Assembly (NCBI RefSeq): GCF_037078405.1
Contig: NZ_JAYMGZ010000004.1
Span: forward strand, 62,001 to 126,000
DNA from: Haloarcula sp. DT43
Lineage (GTDB): Archaea; Halobacteriota; Halobacteria; Halobacteriales; Haloarculaceae
DNA: 64,000 bases
Direction: 5' to 3'
Shown: positions 8,971 to 17,625 of the stretch, piece by piece
How the letters are laid out: every line of letters starts with the position of its first letter
How positions within the stretch are numbered: position 1 is the stretch's first letter
Program-made: the position numbers and the translations under genes
Notes under the pieces: model-generated
Seen by the model: the letters and a program-made list of their open reading frames with translations, nothing else
Databases searched by the model: none
Told to the model about the DNA's origin: nothing

Positions 8971-8978
8971 TTAAGTAT
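8971..8978 (+). promoter_or_regulatory. TATA box of the glucokinase gene
   Basis: TTAAGTAT lies about 28 nt upstream of the ATG at 9003, in the short gap after the pyruvate kinase stop codon. The glucokinase gene therefore probably has its own leaderless transcript. Confidence 0.6.
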
Positions 8979-9002
8979 CGGTGGGGCAACCCTTCGACCA
9001 GC

Positions 9003-9974
9003 ATGGGCGCTTACGCAGGGGTCGACCTCGGAGCGACACATATTCGCGCTGTTATCGGTGACGAGACAGGTTCGCTAGTCGCGTCACACAAAACTGAGAC
9101 ACCGCGTGGACCGTCCGGTATCGCGGTCACGGAGGCGGTCCTGAACGCGCTCCGGAAGGCCTGTGACGCCGCCGACATAGACCCGACGGACGTGACTGCC
9201 GCCGGCATCGCTTCCTTCGGCCCGCTGGACCTCGCCGAGGGCGTCGTCGAGAACCCCGCGAATCTCCCCGACACCATCGACCGGATTCCGCTGACCGGCC
9301 CGGTCGAGAACCTCATCGGCAGCGACCGGGTGTCGCTGCACAACGACGCCAACGCGGGCGTCATCGGCGAGCGGTTCTACTCCGACCGGAGCCCCGACGA
9401 CATGGTGTATCTCACCATCTCCTCCGGCGTCGGGGCGGGCGTCGCCGTCGACGGGAACATCCTGTCGGGCTGGGACGGCAACGCCGGTGAGGTCGGCCAC
9501 CTGACCATCGACCCCCAGGGGTTCATGACCTGTGGCTGCGGGCACGACGGCCACTGGGAGGCGTACTGCTCGGGCGAGAACATCCCGCGGTACGCCACGC
9601 AATTACACCGCGAGGACCCCGTCGACACGGCGCTCCCCATCGAAACGGAGGATTTCTCTGCGTCGGACATCTTCGAGTACGCCGGGGAAGACGAGTTCGC
9701 GTCCCACGTCCTCGACCAGATATGCCACTGGAACGCAATCGGCGTCGCCAACATCGTCCACGCCTACGCGCCGCTGGTCGTCTACGTCGGCGGGGCCGTG
9801 GCGCTCAACAACCCCGAGCAGGTCCTAGACCCCATCCGGAACCGGCTTGAGGACATGGTGATGTCGAACATCCCGGACATCCAGCTGACGCAGTTCGGCG
9901 ACGACGTCGTGGTTCGGGGCGCGCTGGCGTCGGCGCTGACCGGCGGTACCGGCGACCCGTCACAGCGAGTCTGA
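9003..9974 (+). CDS. ROK-family glucokinase
   Basis: A 323-residue ROK sugar kinase, most likely ATP-dependent glucokinase. It has the phosphate-1 motif AGVDLGATHIRAVIGDE, the catalytic LHNDANAGVIGE loop, and the ROK His/Cys zinc site region GNAGEVGHLTID followed by TCGCGHDGHWEAYCSG. In that site the usual CxCGxxGC pattern has His instead of the third Cys. The ATG at 9003 is fixed by the family N-terminus and a TATA box 28 nt before it. It lies 52 nt after pyruvate kinase on the same strand. Substrate could be glucose or another hexose or N-acetylhexosamine. Confidence 0.85.
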   Translation: MGAYAGVDLGATHIRAVIGDETGSLVASHKTETPRGPSGIAVTEAVLNALRKACDAADIDPTDVTAAGIASFGPLDLAEGVVENPANLPDTIDRIPLTGPVENLIGSDRVSLHNDANAGVIGERFYSDRSPDDMVYLTISSGVGAGVAVDGNILSGWDGNAGEVGHLTIDPQGFMTCGCGHDGHWEAYCSGENIPRYATQLHREDPVDTALPIETEDFSASDIFEYAGEDEFASHVLDQICHWNAIGVANIVHAYAPLVVYVGGAVALNNPEQVLDPIRNRLEDMVMSNIPDIQLTQFGDDVVVRGALASALTGGTGDPSQRV

Positions 9975-9986
9975 GAACGCGTCGGC

Positions 9987-11162
9987 TTACTGCTGTAAGT
10001 CGTACAGCCGCCGGAAGGCCGTCGGTGGGAACCGCGGCTCGACCCGGCTCGGCGGCCGGCCCTGGCCGTTGGTGGTCGTCGCCTCGACGCGGTCGACGAT
10101 GCCCGACTCGGCCATCTCGTAGAGGAACCGCTTGACGGTCCCGGCCGAGAGGTCGACCGACTCGGCGGAGGCAATCGCTTCCGTCGTCGCCGTCACCGAC
10201 GACCGTTCGCTCTCCTCCAGGTCGATGAGTTCCCGGAGGACCGTCTGTCGGTTTCGCGGCAGGGAGAGAACGATGCCCAGCGAGATACAGGGGACGGGCA
10301 CCTCCGCGATGGCCGCGTCGACGTTGGCCTGCGTGATGCGGTCCTGGCCGCGTTCCTCGGCCAGTTCCGCCGCGATGAACAGCGCGGCGAGGGCGTCGTG
10401 GGCGTTCCCGTCGGCCCAGTCGGCGATGTGTCTCGCCAGACTGTGGTCCAGCCCCTGCTGGGCCAGCCCGCTCGACGTTCTGGTCATCAACACGTCCACG
10501 AGCATCTGCCGCCGGTAGCGCTCGATGCCGATTGACTCGGCGGTGTACCGCGTCAGTTCGGTCGAAGACGGGTCTTCGCGGCCGATGGCGAGCCAGCTGA
10601 CGTTGCTGGGCAGGCCGGCGAACAGGTCGACGAGAGCCGAGGCCTGGATGCTTTCGGGCTCGCCGACGTGGTCGACCGCGATGACGATGCCCGTGCGCTG
10701 CTCCCGAACCAGTTCGTGGAGCCGGGACCGGAGCGTCTCCGTCCCGATGCCGTGTTCCGGCACCGCCTCGTCCACGAGCGAGTCCAGAATCGCGTGGTAG
10801 AACGCGAACTCGCTGGCGGTCTCGCGGGCGTTCACGTAGACGAACGACGGCGAGGTCGGCGGCTGCGCGCGGGTCGTCGTGTGGATTATCGCCTGCTGTT
10901 CCGTCGGAAGCTGTTCCAGATTGGCGAAAAGCGCCGTGATGACCGCGGACTTCCCCGAACCGTGGGGGCCGTACACGTACGCGTTCGGGGGCAGTTGGCC
11001 GTCGAACACCGGGTCGAGGTGGTCCAGCAGCCGTTCGAGGACCGGACCGCGGTCGGCCGGCTCCTCGATGTGGACGACCGGCGAGATGGCCTCGTAGTCC
11101 TGGATGAGCCGCGGCTCACCGTTCCGGCGTTGTCGACGCTTGATTCTCGCTTCAATATCCAT
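9987..11162 (-). CDS. Orc1/Cdc6-type AAA+ ATPase
   Basis: A 391-residue AAA+ protein of the archaeal replication-initiator family. Walker A is GPHGSGKS (65-72). The Walker B position reads VIAVDHVGE with Asp164-His165 where most active members have Asp-Glu. Sensor-1 region WLAIGRED is visible, and the C-terminus (from ~300) is a winged-helix DNA-binding domain with Arg/Pro-rich end. No cluster of origin-recognition repeats is visible beside it; only 54 nt separate it from the next gene. It may be one of the many haloarchaeal Orc paralogues without an adjacent origin, or a regulator derived from the family. Confidence 0.85.
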   Translation of the reverse strand: MDIEARIKRRQRRNGEPRLIQDYEAISPVVHIEEPADRGPVLERLLDHLDPVFDGQLPPNAYVYGPHGSGKSAVITALFANLEQLPTEQQAIIHTTTRAQPPTSPSFVYVNARETASEFAFYHAILDSLVDEAVPEHGIGTETLRSRLHELVREQRTGIVIAVDHVGEPESIQASALVDLFAGLPSNVSWLAIGREDPSSTELTRYTAESIGIERYRRQMLVDVLMTRTSSGLAQQGLDHSLARHIADWADGNAHDALAALFIAAELAEERGQDRITQANVDAAIAEVPVPCISLGIVLSLPRNRQTVLRELIDLEESERSSVTATTEAIASAESVDLSAGTVKRFLYEMAESGIVDRVEATTTNGQGRPPSRVEPRFPPTAFRRLYDLQQ

Positions 11163-11216
11163 CGTTCGGAGAGATATGTGTACTAGCGTGTGGATGGTAA
11201 ATATAGAGGTGCCGCT

Positions 11217-12341
11217 TTAGACGAGTCCCAGCGTGGGGACCCAGGAGGACCCGCCGAAGACGCCGACGATAGCCAGGACGGCGACGGTGAACGTCGCGAC
11301 GACGATAGCCGCCGCGGGCGGGTCGAAGTGCGTATCCGAGTGTGCGTAGAAGACGCGCTGGATGACCTCGCCGGCGAGCGCGCCGTAGGCACCGAACACA
11401 CCGGCGACGATGATGGCGATGACGGCGGCCATCGTGCCGGTCTCGGGCGTCCCGCCGAAGACGGCCAACGCGGCCGTGCTCGCGGGCAGGGTCATGTGGT
11501 GGGTCACCGGAATCTTCTCGACGCCGAGGTTCAGGAACGTCAGGCTCGCGGCGGAGATGCCGAAGCCGAGGAAGGCGCTGCCGGTCTGGATGGCTATCCA
11601 GCCGCCGAGCAGGCCGGTGACGAGGCCTATCATCGCGACATTCGCCCACTTGTACTGGTGGGGGAGCCACGGTTCGACGGCCAGGCGGTACGATTCGGCG
11701 GTTCCACCGTCGGCCGCCGTGCCCCCGTCCGTTGCCATGCGCTTCTCGCCGCTCTCGAACGGCGACATGTCGAGGATGTTCCGACTGCCGGCACCGATGA
11801 GCGGGTAGCCGAAGGCGATGCGGTGGGCAACGGCCGAGAGGACGACGCCCAGCGCAATCGGGTCCCACGGGAGCGCGAGCCCGCCGGAGACCTGGCGAAC
11901 GACCATTCCGAAGATACCGAACAGACCACCGACAGCGAGGATGTCCGGGCGGGTCCCGAGCGCGTACGCGATGTCCTTCGCGGGGTGGTAGTCGCCGTCG
12001 TCGGGCTCGTACATCCCGTCGCTCTTGGCGGCGTAGGCGGCCGCCGCGGCACCGCCGGCGAAGGAGACGTGTGGCCCGAAGACGGGACCGAACGCGATTG
12101 CACCGGTCACGCCGGTCGCGAGGGCTCCGCTACCGAGTTCGCCGAGTTGGCCGACGAGGCTGCCGCGGAGAATCGCCACGGCCTGGCCGGCGATGACCAT
12201 GAAGCCGGTGAAACAGAACGCCGGGAGCGCGCCGAGCGCCGCGCCGAAGGCACCGCCGGCGAAGGCGGCGATTATCAGCAACAGCAGGTCCGCGACGCCC
12301 ATCCCGAACACAGGAATCTGCATGGGCAGACTCTCTATCAT
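11217..12341 (-). CDS. Integral membrane protein of the glycerol locus, candidate glycerol transporter
   Basis: A 374-residue protein with about eight to ten hydrophobic segments (for example GVADLLLLIIAAFAGGAFGA near the N-terminus and VVATFTVAVLAIVGVFGG at the end) and one hydrophilic loop around residue 205. It starts 3 nt after the glpK stop codon, so it is cotranscribed with and probably translationally coupled to glycerol kinase. A membrane protein in the same position after glpK in Haloferax has been proposed to take part in glycerol uptake. There is no aquaglyceroporin NPA motif, so it is not a classical GlpF. Role is inferred from context. Confidence 0.75.
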   Translation of the reverse strand: MIESLPMQIPVFGMGVADLLLLIIAAFAGGAFGAALGALPAFCFTGFMVIAGQAVAILRGSLVGQLGELGSGALATGVTGAIAFGPVFGPHVSFAGGAAAAAYAAKSDGMYEPDDGDYHPAKDIAYALGTRPDILAVGGLFGIFGMVVRQVSGGLALPWDPIALGVVLSAVAHRIAFGYPLIGAGSRNILDMSPFESGEKRMATDGGTAADGGTAESYRLAVEPWLPHQYKWANVAMIGLVTGLLGGWIAIQTGSAFLGFGISAASLTFLNLGVEKIPVTHHMTLPASTAALAVFGGTPETGTMAAVIAIIVAGVFGAYGALAGEVIQRVFYAHSDTHFDPPAAAIVVATFTVAVLAIVGVFGGSSWVPTLGLV

Positions 12342-12344
12342 GGG

Positions 12345-13877
12345 TTATTCCTCCTGTGCCCAGTCGCGGGAGCGGTCGACGGCGTCGTCCCAGCGGGAGT
12401 ACATCTTGTCCGCCTGCTCGGCGTCCATCTCCGGCGAGAACTCCTTGTCGACCTGCCAGTTGTCCCGGAGCTCGTCGACGGTGTCCCAGTAGCCGACGGC
12501 GAGGCCGGCCGCGTAGGCCGAGCCCAGCGCGGTCGTCTCGTCGACCTGCGGGCGGGCGATGTCCGTCTGGATGATGTCGGACTGGAGCTGACAGAGGAAG
12601 TTGTTCTTGACGGCACCGCCGTCGACGCGGAGCGACGTCGTCTCGGCACCGGAGTCGGCCTCCATCGCCTCCGCGATGTCGCGGGTCTGGTACGCGATGG
12701 ATTCCAGCGTGGCACGGACGATGTGTTCCTTCCGGGTGCCGCGGGTCATCCCGACGATGGTCCCGCGTGCGCGACCGTCCCAGTGGGGCGCGCCCAGTCC
12801 CGTGAACGCGGGGACCATGTAGACGCCGTCAGTCGAGTCGACCGAGCGGGCGAGTTCGGCCGTCTGTGCGGCGTTGTTGATGAGGTCCACGTCTTCGAGC
12901 CACTCGATTGCCGCGCCGGTGATGAAGATTGAGCCTTCGAGTGCGTACTGGACGGGCTCGCCGGACATCTGGAAGCCGACCGTCGTCAGCAGGCCGTGGT
13001 CGGACTCGACGGCCTCGTTCCCGGTGTTCATCAGGTAGAACGAGCCGGTCCCGTAGGTGTTCTTGGCGTCGCCCTCGTCGAAGCAGGTCTGGCCGAACAG
13101 CGCGGCCTGCTGGTCGCCCAGCGCGCCCGCGACGGGGACTTCCTCTCCGAGGAAGCCGTCGGCGTCGGTGTGGCCGTACAGGCTCTCGTCGGAGGACGGA
13201 CGGACCTCGGGCACCATGGACTCCGGGACGCCGAACTCCTCGAGGAGTTCGTCGTCCCACTCCATGTCGTGGATGTTGTACAGCATCGTCCGCGAGGCGT
13301 TCGAGACGTCCGTGATGTGGTTCCCGGTGAGCTTGTAGATGAGCCACGCGTCGATGGTCCCCATCAGGAGCTCGCCGTCTTCGGCCCGGTCGCGGAGGTC
13401 GGCCCCGCGCGAGCTCTGCATCTTGAGCGGCTCGGCGTTGTCGAGAATCCACTCGGTCTTGGTCGCCGAGAAGTAGGCGTCACACTCGAGACCGGTCTTG
13501 CCCCGAATCCACTCGACTTTGTCCTCCTCCTGAATCTCTTCGACGCGGTCGGTGGTCCGGCGGTCCTGCCAGACCAGGGCGTTGTGGACCGGCTTGCCGG
13601 TCTCCTTGTCCCAGACAATCGTCGTCTCGCGCTGGTTCGTGATGCCCAGCGCCTCGAGCTGTTCGGCACCAACGCCCGCGTCGGCCAGCCCCTGTGTGAC
13701 GACCTCCTGCGTGTTCTCCCAGATTTCGACGGGGTCGTGCTCGACCCAGCCGGGCTCCGGGTATATCTGTTCGTGCTTCTCGTAGGCGTTCGCAACGACC
13801 TGGCCGCTGTGGTCGAATACCATGAAGCGGGTGCCGGTCGTTCCCTGGTCTATCGCGCCAACGTATGTGTCTGCCAT
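12345..13877 (-). CDS. glpK: Glycerol kinase
   Basis: A 510-residue FGGY-family kinase that phosphorylates glycerol to sn-glycerol 3-phosphate, feeding the GlpABC dehydrogenase encoded divergently at 15898-20256. The N-terminal phosphate loop AIDQGTTGTRFMVFD, the motif NQRETTIVWDKETG and GDQQAALFGQTCF with GTGSFYLMNTG are diagnostic of glycerol kinase. The ATG at 13877 matches the family start and is preceded by GGAG (13887-13890 on the minus strand), so this gene has a leader with a ribosome binding site. Upstream in-frame codons to 13952 cover the leader hairpin and TATA box and are not coding. It forms an operon with the membrane protein 11217-12341. Confidence 0.97.
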   Translation of the reverse strand: MADTYVGAIDQGTTGTRFMVFDHSGQVVANAYEKHEQIYPEPGWVEHDPVEIWENTQEVVTQGLADAGVGAEQLEALGITNQRETTIVWDKETGKPVHNALVWQDRRTTDRVEEIQEEDKVEWIRGKTGLECDAYFSATKTEWILDNAEPLKMQSSRGADLRDRAEDGELLMGTIDAWLIYKLTGNHITDVSNASRTMLYNIHDMEWDDELLEEFGVPESMVPEVRPSSDESLYGHTDADGFLGEEVPVAGALGDQQAALFGQTCFDEGDAKNTYGTGSFYLMNTGNEAVESDHGLLTTVGFQMSGEPVQYALEGSIFITGAAIEWLEDVDLINNAAQTAELARSVDSTDGVYMVPAFTGLGAPHWDGRARGTIVGMTRGTRKEHIVRATLESIAYQTRDIAEAMEADSGAETTSLRVDGGAVKNNFLCQLQSDIIQTDIARPQVDETTALGSAYAAGLAVGYWDTVDELRDNWQVDKEFSPEMDAEQADKMYSRWDDAVDRSRDWAQEE

Positions 13878-13886
13878 TGTTGTGTT

Positions 13887-13959
13887 CTCCGTGGTGGGGG
13901 TAGCTTGTTTATGAAAGCTACCACCTTGACAGTAAACAACATAGTGAACCATTATAAAG
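13887..13959 (-). promoter_or_regulatory. glpK promoter and leader with stem-loop and SD
   Basis: A TATA-like TTATAAAG (13952-13959 as written on plus) predicts a start near 13929 and a 5' leader of about 50 nt. Inside the leader, GGTAGCTT (13899-13906) and AAGCTACC (13915-13922) form an 8-bp perfect stem with an 8-nt loop. A GGAG Shine-Dalgarno sequence follows at 13887-13890, 9 nt before the ATG. The stem could be an operator or an RNA element controlling translation. Confidence 0.6.
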
Positions 13960-14005
13960 ATTACTAATGGTGATGTTTAGCTAGTAAAGAAGGGTGAAGA
14001 CGGCG

Positions 14006-15546
14006 TTACCGGCCGGAACAGTAGCTTTCGAGTTGTTTTCCGACCTGCTCGTCGAGCCGTTCGAGCGTGGCAGGGACGGAATCGGGACCGTCCATGCTGT
14101 CGACGGCGTCCTCGACGACCGTCCGGACCGTGTCGAACGGCCCTATCTGCGCGCCCCGTGTTGCCGTGGTGTCCCGTGTCTCCATAAGTTGGTCGAACGC
14201 GGTCCTGTAGTGGGGGTTGTGCTCGAACCAGTCGTCGGCCCGGAGCCGTGGAATCGTCTCCTCGTGGACCGGGAAATAGCCGGTCTCCTGGTGCCACCGG
14301 CGCTGCTGGGCCGGTTCGGTGAGCCAGGTGAGGAACTCGGCGACGGCGTCGACCCTATCAGCATCGCGGAGTCGCCCTCGGAGAAGTGGGTCCGGGCCGC
14401 GCCCCTGGCCTCGATGCCGGGGTCGTGGTACAGCCCGTCGGCGTCGAGGCCCTGCCACCACTCGAACAGGTCGCGGGCGAACGCGCCGTCGAGATAGCTC
14501 TCCGTCGGGGGCCCGGACCGTCCGTTGTCCCGGTCCACGAGGAACTGGTCGGCCTCGGCGCACCACTGCTCGACGAACCACGAGTAGTTCGCGAATGTGA
14601 TTCCCGTCTCGACGGCATCCCGGTCGACGAGCCGTTCGGCCGCCTGCTGGACGGCAGCGAAGGTTTCCGGCGGCGAACCGGGGTCAAGCCCCGCCGCCCT
14701 GAACGCGTCGCGGTTGTAGGCCATCACCGGGTTCGACGCGTTGAGCGGCAGCGCGTAGAGCCGCCCGTCGAAGCGGTAGTAGTTCGTCACCGGGTCCAGC
14801 AGTGAGTCGATGTGGGCGGCCGGGAGGAGTTCCTCGACGGGCGTGAAATGCCCACTGTCGCGCGCACGCGTAGTCCCGATTTCGAATATCTGTGCGATTG
14901 CCGGCGGGTCACCGCGCTCGGCGGCGGCGAGCGTCGCGTCGAGCGTGCCGCGGTAACTCCTCTTCGACCGCAGTTCGAGGCTGATACCGTCGGTCTGTGA
15001 TTCGAACTCGCGGACGAGCTCTTCCAGCAGCAACGCCTTCTCGCCGCCCATCGCGTGCCAGAACTCGACGACGGTTCCGTCCGCGTCGGCTGCCGTCCCG
15101 GTCGCGAGTTCGAAGGCGTCGACCTGCGCCGTCGCGGCGGTCACCTGCTCGCTGAACGACGCCATCCGGTCGACGGTGTCGGTCCACTCCCGGAGCAGTT
15201 CGCCGTACGCGTCATAGAGCGGTTCGGCGGCCTCTGCCGGCGGCTGTCCGGGCGTGGCGGTGAGGTCGCCGTCGGCGTTCGCTCTGGCGACCTCCGTGAG
15301 GTGGTCGACGGCGGTTTCGAGCGCGCGCCGGTCGGCCCGCTCGCGTTCGAGTTCCGCCGTCAATCGCTCACACCGGGCCTCCAGTTCCGTCTGCTCGCGG
15401 TCGTCTGCCGGGCTATCAGTCGCTGATTCCGCCCGAGAGGACGGTACTGCCGCGTCGGCGTCGGTTCGGTCCTCCGTGACACCGCCGTCGGTGTGCCCCT
15501 CGTCGGGCCGGTCGTCGTCCGAATCGAATGGGTTCCATTTACTCAT
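14006..15546 (-). pseudogene. Broken gene: HAMP-like domain fused to a UgpB-type solute-binding domain
   Basis: The first frame (15546 to ~14355) encodes an acidic leader, a coiled coil (52-80), a HAMP-like unit (82-145, with NADGDLTATPG and RMASFSEQVTAATAQVD) and then an ABC sugar/glycerol-3-phosphate-binding fold (VVEFWHAMGGEKALLLEELV, from ~158). After AMLIGS the frame is lost. The family sequence resumes in another frame (DAVAEFLTWLTEP, WHQETGYFPVHEETI) and ends at TAA 14006-14008. Compared with UgpB-type proteins, roughly 60-70 residues are missing at the junction, so a deletion plus frame change rather than a base-call error is likely. There is no signal peptide or TM segment; the intact ancestor would have been cytoplasmic. 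Position between glpK and glpA suggests a glycerol-3-phosphate sensor, which is inference. Confidence 0.8.
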
Positions 15547-15609
15547 TGGTCGCTCCCGCTGGCCGAAGGGCCAACACGTTCTCGGCAGCAATCAAGTATC
15601 AAAATATAT

Positions 15610-15646
15610 GATAGTTACTGTTAGCGCGGTGCCGTCAGTAACTATC
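15610..15646. promoter_or_regulatory. Perfect 11-bp inverted repeat upstream of the broken HAMP/binding-protein gene
   Basis: GATAGTTACTG (15610-15620) and CAGTAACTATC (15636-15646) are exact reverse complements around a 15-nt loop. The repeat abuts an AT-rich TATA-like tract (15599-15609) that would direct transcription leftwards into the broken gene. The segment 15662-15700 holds further short repeats (TCGTTGAA twice, and GAAAATTATTTTC, a 13-nt palindrome). Together these suggest binding sites in the glpK/glpA intergenic region. Confidence 0.55.
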
Positions 15647-15819
15647 TTTCTGAGTCCGGCATCGTTGAACGAGAAAATTATTTTCGTCTCTCTCGTTGAA
15701 AATATGTTTTTAGAGTCGCCATTCGCTCAAATACGCACACCCACTGGGCAGATAAGTCAGGAGGAATGAATGTGTCTCACGTTCACAGTCAACAGTAGCG
15801 CCGCTCCGTATCCCTCATG

Positions 15820-15897
15820 ATTACATAGAAAATTTACTGTCCAAGCACCAGCAACGGTAAAGTGAAGTGTATGCGCTCCAAACCCACGGAGAGATAG
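15820..15897 (+). promoter_or_regulatory. glpA promoter and ribosome binding site
   Basis: An AT-rich stretch around 15822-15836 (ACATAGAAAATTTAC) is the best TATA candidate, and GGAGAG at 15889-15894 is a Shine-Dalgarno-like site just before the ATG at 15898. The glpA mRNA therefore probably has a leader, like glpK and unlike most genes here. Confidence 0.5.
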
Positions 15898-17625
15898 ATG
15901 GGACCGACACCACACATCGCCGTCATCGGGGGCGGCTCGACTGGAGCGGGCATCGCGCGGGACCTCGCGATGCGCGGCCTCGACGTGACCCTCGTGGAAC
16001 AGGGCAACCTGACCCACGGGACCACCGGTCGGATGCACGGGCTGCTCCACAGCGGCGGGCGCTACGCCGTCTCGGACCAGGCCAGCGCGACCGAGTGTAT
16101 CGAGGAGAACCGCGTGCTGCGGGACATCGCCAGCCACTGCGTCGAGATGACGGGCGGCCTGTTCGTCAAGCGCCCGGAAGACGCCGAGGAGTACTTCCAG
16201 CAGAAGCTCAGCGGTTGTGAGGAGTGTGGCATCCCCGCGGAGGTCGTCTCGGGCGAGGAGGCCCGCGCGATGGAGCCACACCTGGCGAAGGACATCGACA
16301 AGGCCATCTCCGTCCCCGACGGGGCCATCGACCCGTTCCGGCTGGTGGTCGCCAACGCCGCGAGCGCACAGGAACACGGCGCGCGCATCGAGACTCATTC
16401 CAAAGTGACCGACCTCCTCGTCGAGAGCGGCGAGGTCGTCGGCATCGAGGTGGAACACGACTCCGGCCCCGGCAAGCGCGTCCACGGGACCGAGGGCGGG
16501 ACCGAGGAAATCCGCGCCGACTACGTCGTGAACGCGACGGGCGCGTGGGCCGGCCGCATCGGCGACATGGCCGGCCTGGACATCGAGGTCCGCCCCTCCA
16601 AGGGCGTGATGACTATCATGAACATCCGGCAGGTCGACACCGTCATCAACCGCTGTCGGCCGAAAGGCGACGCCGACATCGTCGTGCCCCACGAGACGAC
16701 CGCAATCCTCGGCACGACCGACGAGGAGGTGGAGGACCCCGAGGACTACCCCGAGGAGCAGTGGGAGGTCGACATGATGATAGACACCCTCTCGGAGCTG
16801 ATTCCGATGCTCGAAGACGCCCGCACCATCCGCTCGTTCTGGGGCGTCCGCCCGCTGTACGAACCGCCGGACGTGGGTAGCACGGACCCGACGGACATCA
16901 CGCGGGACTTCTTCTTGCTCGACCACGACGAGCGTGACGACCTGCCCGGCATGACCAGCATCGTCGGCGGCAAGTTCACCACCTACCGGATGATGGGCGA
17001 GCAGATAAGCGACCACGTCTGCGGGAAGTTCGGCATCGACGCCGACTGCCGCACCGCTGACGTACCCCTGCCCGGCAGCGAGGACTTCTCCGTGCTCCGG
17101 GACTACATGGACGAGTTCGGTCTGCGCTCGCCCATCGGCCGACGGAGCATCGAGCGACTCGGCTCCCGGGCCGACGAGGTGCTCAAGACCGACGGCCCGA
17201 ACCCCACCGTCTGCGAGTGCGAGGGCGTCACCCGCGCGGAGATTCACGACGCCATCGAGGGCTCGGGCTCGGACCTCAACGCCGTCCGCATCCGCACCCG
17301 CGCCTCGATGGGCAACTGCCAGGGCGGCTTCTGTTCGCACCGAATGGCGAGCGAACTCCACACGGCGTACGACGAGAGCGTCGTCCGCGAGGCCTGGGAC
17401 GAGCTGCTCCAGGAGCGCTGGAAGGGCCAGCGCCACGCGCTGTGGGGCGAACAGCTCTCGCAGGCGGCGCTGAACTACGCGCTGCACGCCACCACGCAGA
17501 ACCGCGACCGTGACCCGGCCGACGGCGAGCCGGTCGACTTCTCGGCGTTCGACACCGGCCGCAGTCAGGCGGGCGGCGTCGACAGCGCGGACGTGGCCGC
17601 CGACGGAGGGACGGATGGCTATTGA
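15898..17625 (+). CDS. glpA: Anaerobic-type glycerol-3-phosphate dehydrogenase subunit A
   Basis: A 575-residue FAD-dependent dehydrogenase subunit that oxidises sn-glycerol 3-phosphate to dihydroxyacetone phosphate. The FAD-binding motif [19 protein letters not shown] is at the N-terminus, and [13 protein letters not shown] is typical of the family. A C-terminal BFD-like domain carries four Cys for a [2Fe-2S] cluster ([12 protein letters not shown] and MGNCQGGFC). The start is set by the GGAG box and family N-terminus. It is the first gene of glpABC; its end overlaps glpB by 11 nt. Confidence 0.96.
   Translation: MGPTPHIAVIGGGSTGAGIARDLAMRGLDVTLVEQGNLTHGTTGRMHGLLHSGGRYAVSDQASATECIEENRVLRDIASHCVEMTGGLFVKRPEDAEEYFQQKLSGCEECGIPAEVVSGEEARAMEPHLAKDIDKAISVPDGAIDPFRLVVANAASAQEHGARIETHSKVTDLLVESGEVVGIEVEHDSGPGKRVHGTEGGTEEIRADYVVNATGAWAGRIGDMAGLDIEVRPSKGVMTIMNIRQVDTVINRCRPKGDADIVVPHETTAILGTTDEEVEDPEDYPEEQWEVDMMIDTLSELIPMLEDARTIRSFWGVRPLYEPPDVGSTDPTDITRDFFLLDHDERDDLPGMTSIVGGKFTTYRMMGEQISDHVCGKFGIDADCRTADVPLPGSEDFSVLRDYMDEFGLRSPIGRRSIERLGSRADEVLKTDGPNPTVCECEGVTRAEIHDAIEGSGSDLNAVRIRTRASMGNCQGGFCSHRMASELHTAYDESVVREAWDELLQERWKGQRHALWGEQLSQAALNYALHATTQNRDRDPADGEPVDFSAFDTGRSQAGGVDSADVAADGGTDGY

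Noticed and set aside
9975-11216. Replication origin next to the Orc1/Cdc6 gene
   Set aside because: The flanking gaps are only 12 and 54 nt and show no AT-rich unwinding region or repeated origin boxes.
11190-12932. A 580-codon plus-strand open frame opposite glpK and the membrane-protein gene
   Set aside because: Antisense frame caused by high GC3 of the real genes; composition is low-complexity Gly/Arg/Asp and it crosses two gene boundaries.
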